Positions 33,085 through 42,108 of a stretch of 64,000 bases of DNA are shown here, piece after piece. This DNA is from Pseudomonas fluorescens (GTDB lineage Bacteria; Pseudomonadota; Gammaproteobacteria; Pseudomonadales; Pseudomonadaceae). The stretch covers positions 4,216,001 through 4,280,000 of the forward strand of contig NZ_CP038438.1 in NCBI RefSeq assembly GCF_004683905.1, written 5' to 3'. A model generated the notes under the pieces. It ran no database searches, was not told the DNA's origin, and was given only the letters and a program-made list of their open reading frames with translations. Within the stretch, counting starts at the first letter, position 1, and each line of letters opens with the position of its first letter. A program made the translations under genes and the position numbers.

Positions 33085-34509
33085 TTATTTCCGTGAAGCG
33101 ACTTTCTGTCCCCGGGGCTCCAGCGACTCCCGCTCCCGGTCGAACGCCAGGTAATACTTGTTCACGCTATTAACATAGCTGACGGGGCCCATGCCCACCT
33201 GCTCCATGGCGATGCGCTCGACCTGAAAGAACCACTGGTTCGGATTCAGCCCGCGCCGCCGTGCCTCGGCGCGCATGCCCTGCACCCGCTCCGGGCCGAT
33301 ATTGTAGGCCGCCAGGGTGAACGCCATGCGCTCGCGCTCATTGAGTTTCGGACTGTTGAAAAACTTGCGGCGAATCATCGCCAGGTACTTGGCCCCGGCC
33401 TGCACATTCGCATCGAGATTCTGGATGTTGCTCACACCGACTCGCTGCGCCGCGGACGGGGTAATCTGCATCAACCCGGTCGGACCACTGCCGCTGCGGG
33501 CGCTGGGTTGCAGGGCTGACTCCTTGAAGGCCAGCGCCGCCAGGTTCAGCCAGTCCATGCTTTGCGCGTCGGCGTGTTTTTGCAGGGTCGGGCGCAGCTT
33601 CTCCAGACGCTGGCGGTCAGCCTTGGCCAACGGATAGTGCACTTGATAGAGCCGTCGATAAATCCGCAGAAACTCTGCATCCTCGTTCGCCGGCTTCCTG
33701 TAGCCGACCAGGAAACGATCGATGCTCGCCCGCAGCATCGAGGCATCACGGCGCACGAACCAGTATTCCTCACCCGGCTCGCTGATCATCAATTGCCGGT
33801 CGAAACGCAGCTTGGGCAGGATCTTGCCCCAACGCTCGGCGATCGGTTGCTCGACGATGGTCAGGTGGAAAATCCCGCCCTGCACCATCTCCAGCACGTC
33901 CTCGACCGCCAACGTAGGGTCAACCCATTCGATCTTGATCGGCGCCAGTTTGTGCAACGCCAGTTTCTGATTGAGCTGGCTGACCGCCTCCCCCGCCGCA
34001 CTGCCGGTCGGCAAGGCCAGGATCTTGCCGGAAAGCTGCTCGACCTTGGTGTAACGGCGCTCGCCTTTGATGCCGACCAGCACCAGCGGCACGTTGCTGG
34101 CAATCGGCTCACTGCTGGCCACCGCGTAGCCGGGTTGCAGATCGAGCAGCTCACCGGGCGCGACCAGATCACCTTCGCCGCGCTGCAACGCGCCAAGCAG
34201 TTGATCCTTGGCTTTGGGAATGATCTTGAGGGTAATTTCCTGACCATCGCGGGCGTGGCCATTGAGGTATTGCTCGAAGGCACGCAGGCGATGGTATTCG
34301 ACGCCGATGGCCTGACCCTGGACTTCACCGGAACTGTTGCGACTCTGATTGACCAGCACGCGCAACACTCGACTGCTACGGATCTCCGCCAGGTCACGAA
34401 CCTTGGCGGCCGGCACGGCTTGCTGTGGCCCGGGCAAGCGCGCAACCGCCGTTATCGGCAGCAGCAGCAGTGACGCGCACAACAGGAGCAAAACCGAGGG
34501 ACGATGCAT
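33085..34509 (-). CDS. MltF-like membrane-bound lytic transglycosylase
   Basis: 474-residue periplasmic muramidase that cleaves peptidoglycan to 1,6-anhydromuramyl products. Signal peptide about 1-24. Domain 1 (about 40-270) is a SBP_bac_3 substrate-binding fold (LRVLVNQSRNSSGEVQGQAI, LIKIEWVDPTL-type segments); domain 2 (about 300-450) is the SLT fold with the catalytic glutamate in LAALAFKESALQPSARSGSGPTG and motifs GLMQITPSAAQRVGV and YNIGPERV. This two-domain layout is that of MltF. No lipobox Cys is visible after the signal, unlike some relatives. Start at ATG 34509 with GGAG 5 bases upstream; the frame is open further upstream to 34632. Confidence 0.9.
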   Translation of the reverse strand: MHRPSVLLLLCASLLLLPITAVARLPGPQQAVPAAKVRDLAEIRSSRVLRVLVNQSRNSSGEVQGQAIGVEYHRLRAFEQYLNGHARDGQEITLKIIPKAKDQLLGALQRGEGDLVAPGELLDLQPGYAVASSEPIASNVPLVLVGIKGERRYTKVEQLSGKILALPTGSAAGEAVSQLNQKLALHKLAPIKIEWVDPTLAVEDVLEMVQGGIFHLTIVEQPIAERWGKILPKLRFDRQLMISEPGEEYWFVRRDASMLRASIDRFLVGYRKPANEDAEFLRIYRRLYQVHYPLAKADRQRLEKLRPTLQKHADAQSMDWLNLAALAFKESALQPSARSGSGPTGLMQITPSAAQRVGVSNIQNLDANVQAGAKYLAMIRRKFFNSPKLNERERMAFTLAAYNIGPERVQGMRAEARRRGLNPNQWFFQVERIAMEQVGMGPVSYVNSVNKYYLAFDRERESLEPRGQKVASRK

Positions 34510-34744
34510 CCACTCTCCGGAAAGAATACGGGGTGATTTCACCGCTGAACGGTCGAAATCACCGACGAAAACAGAGCGCCTGGAGCGCTGGCAAAGTGCG
34601 AGAGACTGGCACAGTGATGGCTTTTCTGCCAACCCGGGCTACGTCACGGCATCAAAAGACAGCTATAACTCGTTGTAGTTCTTGGCTTTTCTTATAAATC
34701 TACAGCTCTGGTATGCTTTCCGGCCTTCGGCCCGAGGTAGAACC

Positions 34745-35551
34745 ATGCAACTCATCGATATCGGCGTCAACCTGACCAACCCCAGTTTCGCCGAAAAACA
34801 TCAGGCCGTGCTCGACCGCGCCTATGCTGCCGGGGTCTGCCAACTGGTGCTGACCGGCACCAGCGTCGAGAGTAGCGAGCAGGCGCTGGAGCTCTGCCGG
34901 CAACTGGATCAAAGCGGCCAGCGGCTGTTTGCCACCGCTGGCATTCACCCGCATTCGGCCAGTGACTGGAACGCTGACAGCGCGCGTCGTTTGCGCAGTC
35001 TGCTGCAAGAGCAAAACGTGGTCGCCGTGGGCGAATGCGGGCTGGATTTCAACCGTGATTTCTCGCCGCGCCCGCAACAGGAAAAAGTCCTCGAAGAACA
35101 TCTGGCGCTGGCGGTAGAACTGCAGTTGCCGGTGTTCCTGCATGAGCGGGATGCCAGTCAGCGTCTGCTGGAAATCCTCAGGGACTTCCGCGATCAACTG
35201 CCCGCCGCCGTGGTGCACTGCTTTACCGGCGAGCAAAAAGCCCTGTTCAGTTACCTCGATCTGGACCTGCACATCGGCATCACCGGCTGGATCTGCGACG
35301 AGCGCCGGGGCACGCATTTGCATCCGCTGGTCAAAGAGATCAAGCGCGGACGGCTGATGCTCGAAAGCGACGCGCCGTACCTGCTACCTCGCACCTTGCG
35401 CCCAAAGCCGAAGAACGGCCGTAATGAACCGGCATATCTGACCGAGGTGCTGCGCGAAGTGGCGCTGCATCGGGGCGAGACCGAGGAAGATCTGGCAGCA
35501 CATACCACAGCGTGCGCCCGCGCATTCTTCAACCTGCCCACCCTGCCCTGA
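34745..35551 (+). CDS. tatD: TatD family DNase/metal-dependent hydrolase
   Basis: 268 residues of the TatD nuclease family, 3'-5' DNA/RNA exonuclease-like enzymes with an amidohydrolase fold. Metal ligands: the first loop normally HxH is here DIGVNL, as in E. coli TatD (which starts DIGVNLT); then GIHPH, GECGLDF with Glu, LHERDA with His, VVHCFTG with His and LESDAPYL with Asp. Start at ATG 34745, GAGG 7 bases upstream. Close to the MltF-like gene but divergent from it; a REP doublet follows. Confidence 0.94.
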   Translation: MQLIDIGVNLTNPSFAEKHQAVLDRAYAAGVCQLVLTGTSVESSEQALELCRQLDQSGQRLFATAGIHPHSASDWNADSARRLRSLLQEQNVVAVGECGLDFNRDFSPRPQQEKVLEEHLALAVELQLPVFLHERDASQRLLEILRDFRDQLPAAVVHCFTGEQKALFSYLDLDLHIGITGWICDERRGTHLHPLVKEIKRGRLMLESDAPYLLPRTLRPKPKNGRNEPAYLTEVLREVALHRGETEEDLAAHTTACARAFFNLPTLP

Positions 35552-35568
35552 TACACCTCAAATCCCAT

Positions 35569-35656
35569 TGTGGGAGCGGGCTTGCTCGCGAAGGCGGTGT
35601 GTCAGTCATTGTTAATTAACTGAACCACCGCATTCGCGAGCAAGCCCGCTCCCACA
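35569..35656. repeat. REP doublet, family A
   Basis: Inverted copies of gtgggagcgggcttgctcgcgaa around a 40-base middle, between tatD and the chemoreceptor gene. Confidence 0.9.
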
Positions 35657-35766
35657 AAGGGGGCTCAGCGTAGAACCTGTTGACCTGTATCAAGATCTTC
35701 AGATCCGCATAGCGGCACAATGCTGGCACCTTGCCAAAACTGTTTCCGCTATCAGAGAAGACCTCC

Positions 35767-37248
35767 ATGGGTGCCTGGCTTAGCAATATCTCGCTGAAAT
35801 ACAAATTCTGGGCGGTCAATGCGGTCGCTTTCGTCACCACCCTGCTGCTGGTGCTGTATGCCGTGCAGCTTGAGCAGCAGGCACGCAGCCACGCCTCACA
35901 GGCTTCCGCTCAGGCCCAGGCACAATTGCTCAAGGCGTGGCCGGCTGGGCAGGCGCTGCCCAAGGCCGATCAGGTGCTGACCTTCAAACGCGGGGAAGCG
36001 CCGCGCCTCAATGATCAACCGCTGCTGGAGATCAGCGATAGCAACGGCTGGAACGAGATCAATCATCTGCCGCTGTTCGGCAACAACCCGCTGCTGGGCG
36101 CTGAAGTGTTCAGCCGTGCCGACGGCGAGCAAGTCGCGGTCATCGCCTATGGCCCAAGTCTGGCGCAAGTGTTCAGTGATCGTTTCGCCAACTACGCCGT
36201 GGCGGTGTTCATCCTGATGCTGGCCATGCTCGGCGCTTCGCAACTGCTGATCCGCTTCCTGCTCAGTCAGCTCAACACCTTGAAAGACGTGATGCTACAT
36301 GTAGAGAAGAGTGGTGACCTCTCGGCCCGCGTGCCGCTGGCCTGCAAGGACGAAGTCGGGCAAATGGCCAATGCGTTCAACGCGATGCAGGCCGGTTATC
36401 AGCGCGTGGTCACCACGGTCGCCAACACCGCGCGGCAACTCGACGTCGGCGCTGCGCGTCTGGCGGCGAGCATGAACGAAGTGCGCCACGGCATGCTCGG
36501 TCAACAGAGCGAGACCGATCAGGCCGCCACCGCAATTAATGAAATGACCGCCACGGTTTATCACATCGCCCAGCACGCCGGCGCCACCCGTGACCTGTCG
36601 CAGACCGCCGATGGTCTGGCGGGCAGCGGCCAGCAAGTGGTCAGCCGCGTGCAACAGTCGATTGCCGGACTCTCCAGCGGTGTGCAGCAGACCGCCGAGA
36701 TGATTCAGCGCCTGGCCGAAGACAGCCAGAAGATCAACGGCGTAGTCAGTGTGATTCACAGCATCGCCGAGCAAACCAATCTGCTGGCCCTCAACGCCGC
36801 CATCGAAGCGGCCCGTGCCGGCGAGATGGGCCGCGGTTTTGCGGTGGTCGCTGATGAGGTGCGCAACCTCGCCAAGCGCGTGCAGACCTCCACCGATGAA
36901 ATCACCACCATGGTCTCAGCGCTGCAGGCCGGCACCCGCGATGCGGTGGACTTCATGCAGGAGAGTTCGTACAAGGCCGACGACTGCGTGCAGCAGGCGC
37001 AGGAAGCCGGTGAAGCGCTGGCGGAAATCACTGGCGCCGTGGCGCAGATGCGCGAGAGCAACACGCAGATTGCGGTGGCGGCGGAGCAGCAGAGTCAGGT
37101 CGCGGAAGAGATGAATCGGGCGGTGGTGAGCATTCGTGATGTGACCGAAAACACCGTGCAACAGACCGTGGATTCGGCGACTACCAGCAATGAGTTGGCG
37201 ACATTGGCCGGGGAGTTGAGCAAGGCCATCGGTCAACTCAAACTTTAA
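35767..37248 (+). CDS. Methyl-accepting chemotaxis protein
   Basis: 493 residues. Membrane span about 12-32, a short periplasmic sensor region (about 33-135) with no recognised ligand-binding domain, second span about 140-162, a HAMP region (about 163-215), then the methylated helices and the conserved signalling hairpin QTNLLALNAAIEAARAGEMG with RGFAVVADEVRNLAKR near residues 340-380. The small sensor of about 100 residues is below the size of a typical four-helix or dCache module, so the signal is unknown; an unfolded or internal-energy sensor is possible. Start at ATG 35767; ribosome site weak (AGAAG). Located between tatD and DUF962 genes, isolated. Confidence 0.93.
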   Translation: MGAWLSNISLKYKFWAVNAVAFVTTLLLVLYAVQLEQQARSHASQASAQAQAQLLKAWPAGQALPKADQVLTFKRGEAPRLNDQPLLEISDSNGWNEINHLPLFGNNPLLGAEVFSRADGEQVAVIAYGPSLAQVFSDRFANYAVAVFILMLAMLGASQLLIRFLLSQLNTLKDVMLHVEKSGDLSARVPLACKDEVGQMANAFNAMQAGYQRVVTTVANTARQLDVGAARLAASMNEVRHGMLGQQSETDQAATAINEMTATVYHIAQHAGATRDLSQTADGLAGSGQQVVSRVQQSIAGLSSGVQQTAEMIQRLAEDSQKINGVVSVIHSIAEQTNLLALNAAIEAARAGEMGRGFAVVADEVRNLAKRVQTSTDEITTMVSALQAGTRDAVDFMQESSYKADDCVQQAQEAGEALAEITGAVAQMRESNTQIAVAAEQQSQVAEEMNRAVVSIRDVTENTVQQTVDSATTSNELATLAGELSKAIGQLKL

Positions 37249-37253
37249 GGGAC

Positions 37254-37331
37254 TCATCGCGAGCAGGCTCACTCCTACAGGGGATTTGTGTGCGCAGCAG
37301 ATCCTTTGTAGGAGTGAGCCTGCTCGCGATG
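37254..37331. repeat. REP doublet, family B
   Basis: Inverted copies of gtaggagtgagcctgctcgc with a 36-base middle, after the chemoreceptor gene. Confidence 0.9.
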
Positions 37332-37461
37332 GCGTCAATTGCAACACCATCGAATCCAGCCATTGCGCCTATCACCGCCATAGCCAACCTTGATTCGCCG
37401 CCCCACCCGCCCCGGCCTATTCTTCAAGCATGTGTTCAACATGGATCGAGGAGTAGTCAAC

Positions 37462-37827
37462 ATGGGCAAACGTCACCCCAATCTTCCCGCGTGGCAATGG
37501 CGCGCGTACCCGAACAATCACCAGCACCCGACCAATCTGGTGCTGCACCTGATTGCCGTGCCGCTGTTTATCGTTGCATTTCTGTTGATCGTGTCCGGCG
37601 TGTTCAGCTTGAGTCTGGCCAGTATCGCCATCGGCGTAATCGGTATCGTCGCGGCGCTGGGTCTGCAGCGCCACGGCCACAGCCTGGAGGCGCAAGCCTC
37701 CGAGCCGTTCAGTGATCGCAAAGATGCCGTGTCACGCTTGCTGGTCGAGCAGTTTCTGACCTTTCCGCGGTTCTTCCTCAGTGGCGGCTGGTGGCGCGCC
37801 TGGCGTGAGCGCCACCGTCGGCATTGA
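37462..37827 (+). CDS. DUF962/Mpo1-like small membrane protein
   Basis: 121 residues. Two membrane spans (about 32-53 and 55-75) and the histidine-rich conserved segments WRAYPNNHQHPTNLVLHLI and RHGHSLEAQASEPF. These match the DUF962/Mpo1 family, represented in yeast by an Fe-dependent dioxygenase for 2-hydroxy fatty acids, in which similarly placed histidines bind metal. Start at ATG 37462 with GAGGAG 8 bases upstream; a longer start (MDRGVVN) at 37441 has none. Ends one base before the convergent thioesterase stop. Confidence 0.82.
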   Translation: MGKRHPNLPAWQWRAYPNNHQHPTNLVLHLIAVPLFIVAFLLIVSGVFSLSLASIAIGVIGIVAALGLQRHGHSLEAQASEPFSDRKDAVSRLLVEQFLTFPRFFLSGGWWRAWRERHRRH

Positions 37828-37828
37828 T

Positions 37829-38623
37829 TCAGGCAAAAATCGTTACGGTCTGACGACTCATGGCGATCAACTCCCCGTCCGCACTCCACAGCTTGGCGGC
37901 GACATGGCCGTAACCGTCGGCGGCGTATTCGATGTCTGCCAAGTATTTGCACCAGTCCAGCGTGCTCAACTCGCGTAACGGCTGCACGAATTCAATAGTC
38001 CAGGTCAGCGTGCTGCCCGGTGCCGGTTTCTTCAGGTACGGCAACAAGGCCGGTGGCCACGCATCCACCAGCGCCAGCAGATGCGCCTCATTGACCGGCT
38101 CTTCCTTCACATCGCCACGCAAACGCACCCAGCCGCCCATCTGTCGCGACTTGTTGCCGGTGAACGGCATGCCGCCAACGCTCCAGCGCATCGCCAGATG
38201 GCGCATGAACTCCGGGGTCACGCCCTTGATGTACGGCAGCTCCTGGCATTCTTCCCAGTGTTTCATTTCAGCTGCCGGATAGGCCTCGACTGCGACTTCC
38301 GAAGGTCGCGAAGCACCAAAGCTGCCCTGCACGATCGTCACTACCTGACCGTTCTGCACAGCCCGGCCCAGCACTTGGCTGACCGCTTTGCCTTCGCGCA
38401 ACACATCGACTTCGAAGCTCACCGGGACTTCCGGTTCGACCGGGCCGACAAAGGTGATCGCCAACGAACGCACCGGACGCTCCGCCGGCACTTTCGCGCG
38501 CATGGTTTCGTATTGCAGCGCCGCCACCAGGCCACCAAAACTGGCCCGACCCTGACCCCACTCGGCAGGAATGGTCACTTCTGGCTGGCGACGAACCGCC
38601 TCGATCAGATCGGAAAAGCGCAT
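37829..38623 (-). CDS. Acyl-CoA thioesterase (TesB-like, double hot-dog)
   Basis: 264-residue double hot-dog protein of the TesB-like thioesterase group. N-terminal hot dog from about 10-110 (GRASFGGLVAALQYETM, LAITFVGPVEPEV), second from about 150-260 (WTIEFVQPLREL, VAAKLWSADGELIAMSRQTVTIFA). Physiological substrate unknown; acyl-CoA by family. Start at ATG 38623. Convergent with DUF962, the stop codons being one base apart. Confidence 0.86.
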   Translation of the reverse strand: MRFSDLIEAVRRQPEVTIPAEWGQGRASFGGLVAALQYETMRAKVPAERPVRSLAITFVGPVEPEVPVSFEVDVLREGKAVSQVLGRAVQNGQVVTIVQGSFGASRPSEVAVEAYPAAEMKHWEECQELPYIKGVTPEFMRHLAMRWSVGGMPFTGNKSRQMGGWVRLRGDVKEEPVNEAHLLALVDAWPPALLPYLKKPAPGSTLTWTIEFVQPLRELSTLDWCKYLADIEYAADGYGHVAAKLWSADGELIAMSRQTVTIFA

Positions 38624-38743
38624 GACAACCTCGGCAAGCGAAAAAGGAATGCAGCGATCTTAACCAGCATGGCAGAGCGCCGCAGCGTCTATTCCGGTCA
38701 AATGGACTGACAGAAAGGCCTTAAGGTCAGGAAGATAATCGAA

Positions 38744-38832
38744 TGTGGGAGCGGGCTTGCTCGCGAAAGCGGTGTATCAGTAGACACATCTGTGACTGAC
38801 ACACCGCTTTCGCGAGCAAGCCCGCTCCCACA
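38744..38832. repeat. REP doublet, family A
   Basis: Two inverted copies of the family A repeat around a 40-base middle, between two leftward genes, the thioesterase (38623) and the CHAD protein (38848). Confidence 0.9.
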
Positions 38833-38847
38833 GGGATCTGAGTAGAT

Positions 38848-39615
38848 TCAGGATTTGAAGCAGCTTGAACTGAGTTTTTCCAGCACCCGATCGGCCTTGG
38901 CTTCGGACTTGATCAGGCCCGCCTGCCAGGTCGCGACGCACGGTTGCAGATCGCTTTCCAGTTCGGCCCGCGCCAGCCACTGCCAGCAATCGTGCCAGTC
39001 ACCCAGCGCGCCCTGCGCCGACTTCAGCCGCTCCAGCGCCGGCTCAGGCAGGCGATCCAGTTCCGGATAGGCTTCGATGCCATACCGCACGCGCTTGATC
39101 AGCAAGCGCAGACGATGGCGGTCGTGGGCGGGATCGTGCAGCGCCTCGTCGAGTTTCTTCCATTGTTTGTGCAGGCGTTTTTCGATGCGTTTGCCCAGGC
39201 CCTTGAGCAGGCCCTGACGCTCGGAGGCACGCAGGAATCGTGGGAAAGCGTCGAGAATGATCAGCAGCGAAGCCACTTCGGCGCTCGCTGCCAATGCTGG
39301 ATAGGCTTCGTCCATTTGCGCCATGCGTCGCTGTGCGGCTTGCGGTTGATCATGCTTGAGCAGGTACGCCGCCAGTACCTCGCGATCGCGCCACGGGGTG
39401 GTCAACTGACCGACCGCCGAGGCGGCACCTTCCAGTTGCTCGACTCCGGGCAAACCACGCAAGGGTCGCAACAGGCTGCGCAAGCGCCGCACCGTGGTGC
39501 GCAAGTCGTGCAGCGCCTCGGGGTCGGTACGCGCAGTCAGGCGCGCCTGACAGGCCAGCAATCGCACTTCCAGGCTCAGGACATGAGCCACTAACCGATC
39601 CACCAACGCAGACAT
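38848..39615 (-). CDS. CHAD domain protein
   Basis: 255-residue alpha-helical CHAD domain protein, a fold that binds polyphosphate through conserved histidines and lysines/arginines. Visible: ALHDLRTTVRRLRSLLRPLRG near the N-terminus and a second set HDPAHDRHRLRLLIKRVRYGIEAY around residue 170. No CYTH domain is attached, so a direct polyphosphatase is not implied; polyphosphate granule association is possible by family. Start at ATG 39615 with AGGAG 6 bases upstream; an upstream GTG start at 39633 lacks a ribosome site. Confidence 0.9.
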   Translation of the reverse strand: MSALVDRLVAHVLSLEVRLLACQARLTARTDPEALHDLRTTVRRLRSLLRPLRGLPGVEQLEGAASAVGQLTTPWRDREVLAAYLLKHDQPQAAQRRMAQMDEAYPALAASAEVASLLIILDAFPRFLRASERQGLLKGLGKRIEKRLHKQWKKLDEALHDPAHDRHRLRLLIKRVRYGIEAYPELDRLPEPALERLKSAQGALGDWHDCWQWLARAELESDLQPCVATWQAGLIKSEAKADRVLEKLSSSCFKS

Positions 39616-39694
39616 CGCTTGCTCCTGATTCACATGGCTTGAAGGATGAGTCTGCCGTGAGAAGGCAGGCGCATCCTTGCGTCAAGTCAGCAGC

Positions 39695-39973
39695 TTAGCG
39701 TCCGGCGCGGGATTCGCGAATATAGAAACGGGCTTTCTCGGCCTTGTTGCTGCAGCCTTCAAAGCCTTCGAATTGCTGCTGAGTCTTGGCCGCCGTCAGC
39801 AGCGACAGCGCCTTGGAGTAGCTGACCGTGCCGGCGAAACCTTCGGCCTTGGCCAGGTCCAGCTCATGCCACGCCGCATCCAGCTGACTGCCACAGCTGT
39901 CGCGATAAGCAGTCTTGCCCGCGCAACCGGCCAATGCCAGCGCAATCAACGGCACACAGATCCAGGCTTTCAT
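39695..39973 (-). CDS. Small lipoprotein of unknown function
   Basis: 92 residues. Signal peptide with the lipobox LALAGC (Cys18, next residue Ala), so an outer-membrane lipoprotein is likely. The mature part is a short helix-rich sequence (SQLDAAWHELDLAKAEGFAG) with two further cysteines (near 27 and 74) and a basic end. I do not know its function. Start at the ATG read leftward from 39973 with GAGG 8 bases upstream. Confidence 0.85.
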   Translation of the reverse strand: MKAWICVPLIALALAGCAGKTAYRDSCGSQLDAAWHELDLAKAEGFAGTVSYSKALSLLTAAKTQQQFEGFEGCSNKAEKARFYIRESRAGR

Positions 39974-40188
39974 CACTCACACCTCAAAATAGGTCAACAG
40001 TCGTGCAGGTAAGACGTTGCGGCGCGAAAAAAGTGCCTTGGCGCCCGGTGAATCTGCGGTAACGAAAAGATAACCCCGACGGGTCACACAGTATCGGAAA
40101 ACGACTCTGCTGCCGCCCCGAACGACCCTGGCGATTGTCGCCCGCCCCCGGATGGGTGCATTGTGGAGCCTTGTCGGGAGGAAGTTTG

Positions 40189-41226
40189 ATGAAAAAGCGT
40201 GTCGCACTGGTGCTGGGTTCCGGTGGCGCCCGGGGCTATGCCCATATCGGGGTCATTGAGGAAATCGAAAGACGCGGTTACGACATTGCCTGCATTGCCG
40301 GTTGTTCGATGGGCGCGGTGGTCGGCGGGATCTATGCCGCAGGCAAACTCGACGAGTACCGCACCTGGATCGAAACCCTCGATTATCTGGACGTGCTGCG
40401 GCTGGTAGACGTGAGTTTTCGCCTCGGGGCGATACGTGGCGAAAAGGTCTTCGGGCAGATCCGCAAGATCGTCGGCGAGATCAATATCGAAGACCTGCGC
40501 ATTCCCTACACCGCCGTCGCCGCCGACCTGACCAACCAGCAGGAAATCTGGTTTCAGGAAGGCTGTCTGCATCAGGCGATGCGCGCCTCGGCGGCGATTC
40601 CCAGCCTGTTCACCCCGGTGATGCAGGGCAACCGGATGCTGGTGGACGGCGGCATTCTCAACCCGTTGCCGATCGTTCCGGTGGTCTCCAGCCACTGCGA
40701 CCTGATCATCGCGGTCAACCTCAACGCGACCAACCAGCGCCACTACAAATTGCCGGTGATTCAGCGCCCGCCAGCGTTTCGTTCGCGCTTTGACAGTTTG
40801 CTCAGTTCGCTGGGTTCGAAGATGCCGTTCCGGCGCAAACAGGCCGAGCAATTGCTGTTGCTTGAGCAGGAAGCGCTGCGCGCGGAGGCGGCGGACATCA
40901 ACCCATGGCTGGAAGGCAGCGAACCGGAAAGTCAGCAACCGGCAGCGGCACCCGAGCGCGAAGGCGCGCCGAAGTCCGCCACCGGCTCGTTCATCATCGA
41001 CAACGTCGGGCCGGCGTCACTGCTGGACCTGATCAACCAGAGTTTCGAGGTGATGCAGACCTCGTTGGCGCAATACAAGATCGCCGGCTATCCGCCGGAC
41101 ATCCTGATCAACGTGCCAAAGCGCGTGTGCCGGTTTTTCGAGTTCTACAAGGCGCCGGAACTGATCGCGCTGGGGCGGGAGATTGCGCGGGATACGCTGG
41201 ATCGGTATGAGAGTGAGCAGAGTTGA
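40189..41226 (+). CDS. Patatin-like phospholipase (RssA/NTE group)
   Basis: 345-residue serine hydrolase of the patatin family. Oxyanion loop VLGSGGARGYAHIG (starting near 9), nucleophile GCSMG (Ser40), and the Asp of the catalytic dyad in MLVDGGILNPLP near residue 154. C-terminal extension of about 160 residues (from about 195) is longer than the core, with a proline-rich linker (ESQQPAAAPEREGAPK). Start at ATG 40189 with GGGAGG 8 bases upstream. Cytosolic by sequence. Phospholipase activity is inferred; some relatives are regulators or effectors. Confidence 0.9.
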   Translation: MKKRVALVLGSGGARGYAHIGVIEEIERRGYDIACIAGCSMGAVVGGIYAAGKLDEYRTWIETLDYLDVLRLVDVSFRLGAIRGEKVFGQIRKIVGEINIEDLRIPYTAVAADLTNQQEIWFQEGCLHQAMRASAAIPSLFTPVMQGNRMLVDGGILNPLPIVPVVSSHCDLIIAVNLNATNQRHYKLPVIQRPPAFRSRFDSLLSSLGSKMPFRRKQAEQLLLLEQEALRAEAADINPWLEGSEPESQQPAAAPEREGAPKSATGSFIIDNVGPASLLDLINQSFEVMQTSLAQYKIAGYPPDILINVPKRVCRFFEFYKAPELIALGREIARDTLDRYESEQS

Positions 41227-41259
41227 GTATCTGAAAGGTCTCCGCTGGATGTAAGGCCC

Positions 41260-41340
41260 TCATCGCGAGCAGGCTCACTCCTACATTGGATCTGCGCCGT
41301 TCACAAAAACCTTGTAGGAGTGAGCCTGCTCGCGATGAGG
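41260..41340. repeat. REP doublet, family B
   Basis: Inverted copies of the gtaggagtgagcctgctcgc unit around a 37-base middle, between convergent patatin and kdpE genes. Confidence 0.9.
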
Positions 41341-41361
41341 CCAGACCAGGCGACACAAAAC

Positions 41362-42060
41362 CTACAGATTGTTGTCACTCAACAACCGATACCCAACCCC
41401 CGCCTCCGTCACAATAAACCGCGGCCGCGTCGGATCATCCGCCAGCTTCTGACGCAAATGCCCGACCACAATCCGCAGGTAATGACTGTCCTCGGTATGC
41501 GTCGGCCCCCAGATGTCCTTGAGCAATTGCTGCTGGGTGATCACCCGCCCCGGGTGCCGCGCCAGTTGCGCCAGCACCGCATATTCCTTGCGGGTCAGCG
41601 CCACTTCGGCACCGTCGAGCAGCACTCGTCGATAGGCCAGGTCCACGGTCAACGGGCCGAACGTCAGCGCCGCTTGCTGGGCCTCGCCGGCCGGTGCCTG
41701 ACGCAACAACGCACGGACCCGGGCGAGAAATTCCTGAATGCCGAACGGCTTGGTCACGTAATCATTGGCGCCGCCATCCAGCGCCTGGACTTTCTGCCCT
41801 TCGCTGGCCCGCACCGAAAGCACCAGCACCGGCGCGGTGGCCCACTCGCGAAACTCGCGTAGCACCTGCTGGCCGTCCATGTCCGGCAGGCCGAGGTCGA
41901 GCACCAGCAAGTCGGGCTTGTTCAGCGCCGCCTGGGCCAGGCCTTCGGCACCGGTGCCGGCCTCGAGCACTTTGTAGCCTTGTGAGGCGAGGCTGATGCG
42001 CAGGAATTTACGGATCTGCGGTTCGTCATCGATGACCAAAATGGTCGCGGTCTGGCTCAT
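41362..42060 (-). CDS. kdpE: Response regulator KdpE
   Basis: OmpR-type response regulator that activates kdpFABC when potassium is short. 232 residues. Receiver domain with acidic pocket (DDE at 11-13), phosphorylation site Asp55 in LLVLDLGLPDMDG, and Lys in VTKPFGIQEFLAR; C-terminal winged helix with TRKEYAVLAQLARHPG and HYLRIVVGHLRQKLADDP. Lies 48 bases downstream of kdpD on the same strand. Ends DNNL. Confidence 0.97.
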   Translation of the reverse strand: MSQTATILVIDDEPQIRKFLRISLASQGYKVLEAGTGAEGLAQAALNKPDLLVLDLGLPDMDGQQVLREFREWATAPVLVLSVRASEGQKVQALDGGANDYVTKPFGIQEFLARVRALLRQAPAGEAQQAALTFGPLTVDLAYRRVLLDGAEVALTRKEYAVLAQLARHPGRVITQQQLLKDIWGPTHTEDSHYLRIVVGHLRQKLADDPTRPRFIVTEAGVGYRLLSDNNL

Positions 42061-42108
42061 GAATTCACATCAACACAAAAGATTGGCAAGAGAGTAGCGC
42101 AGTCGCGA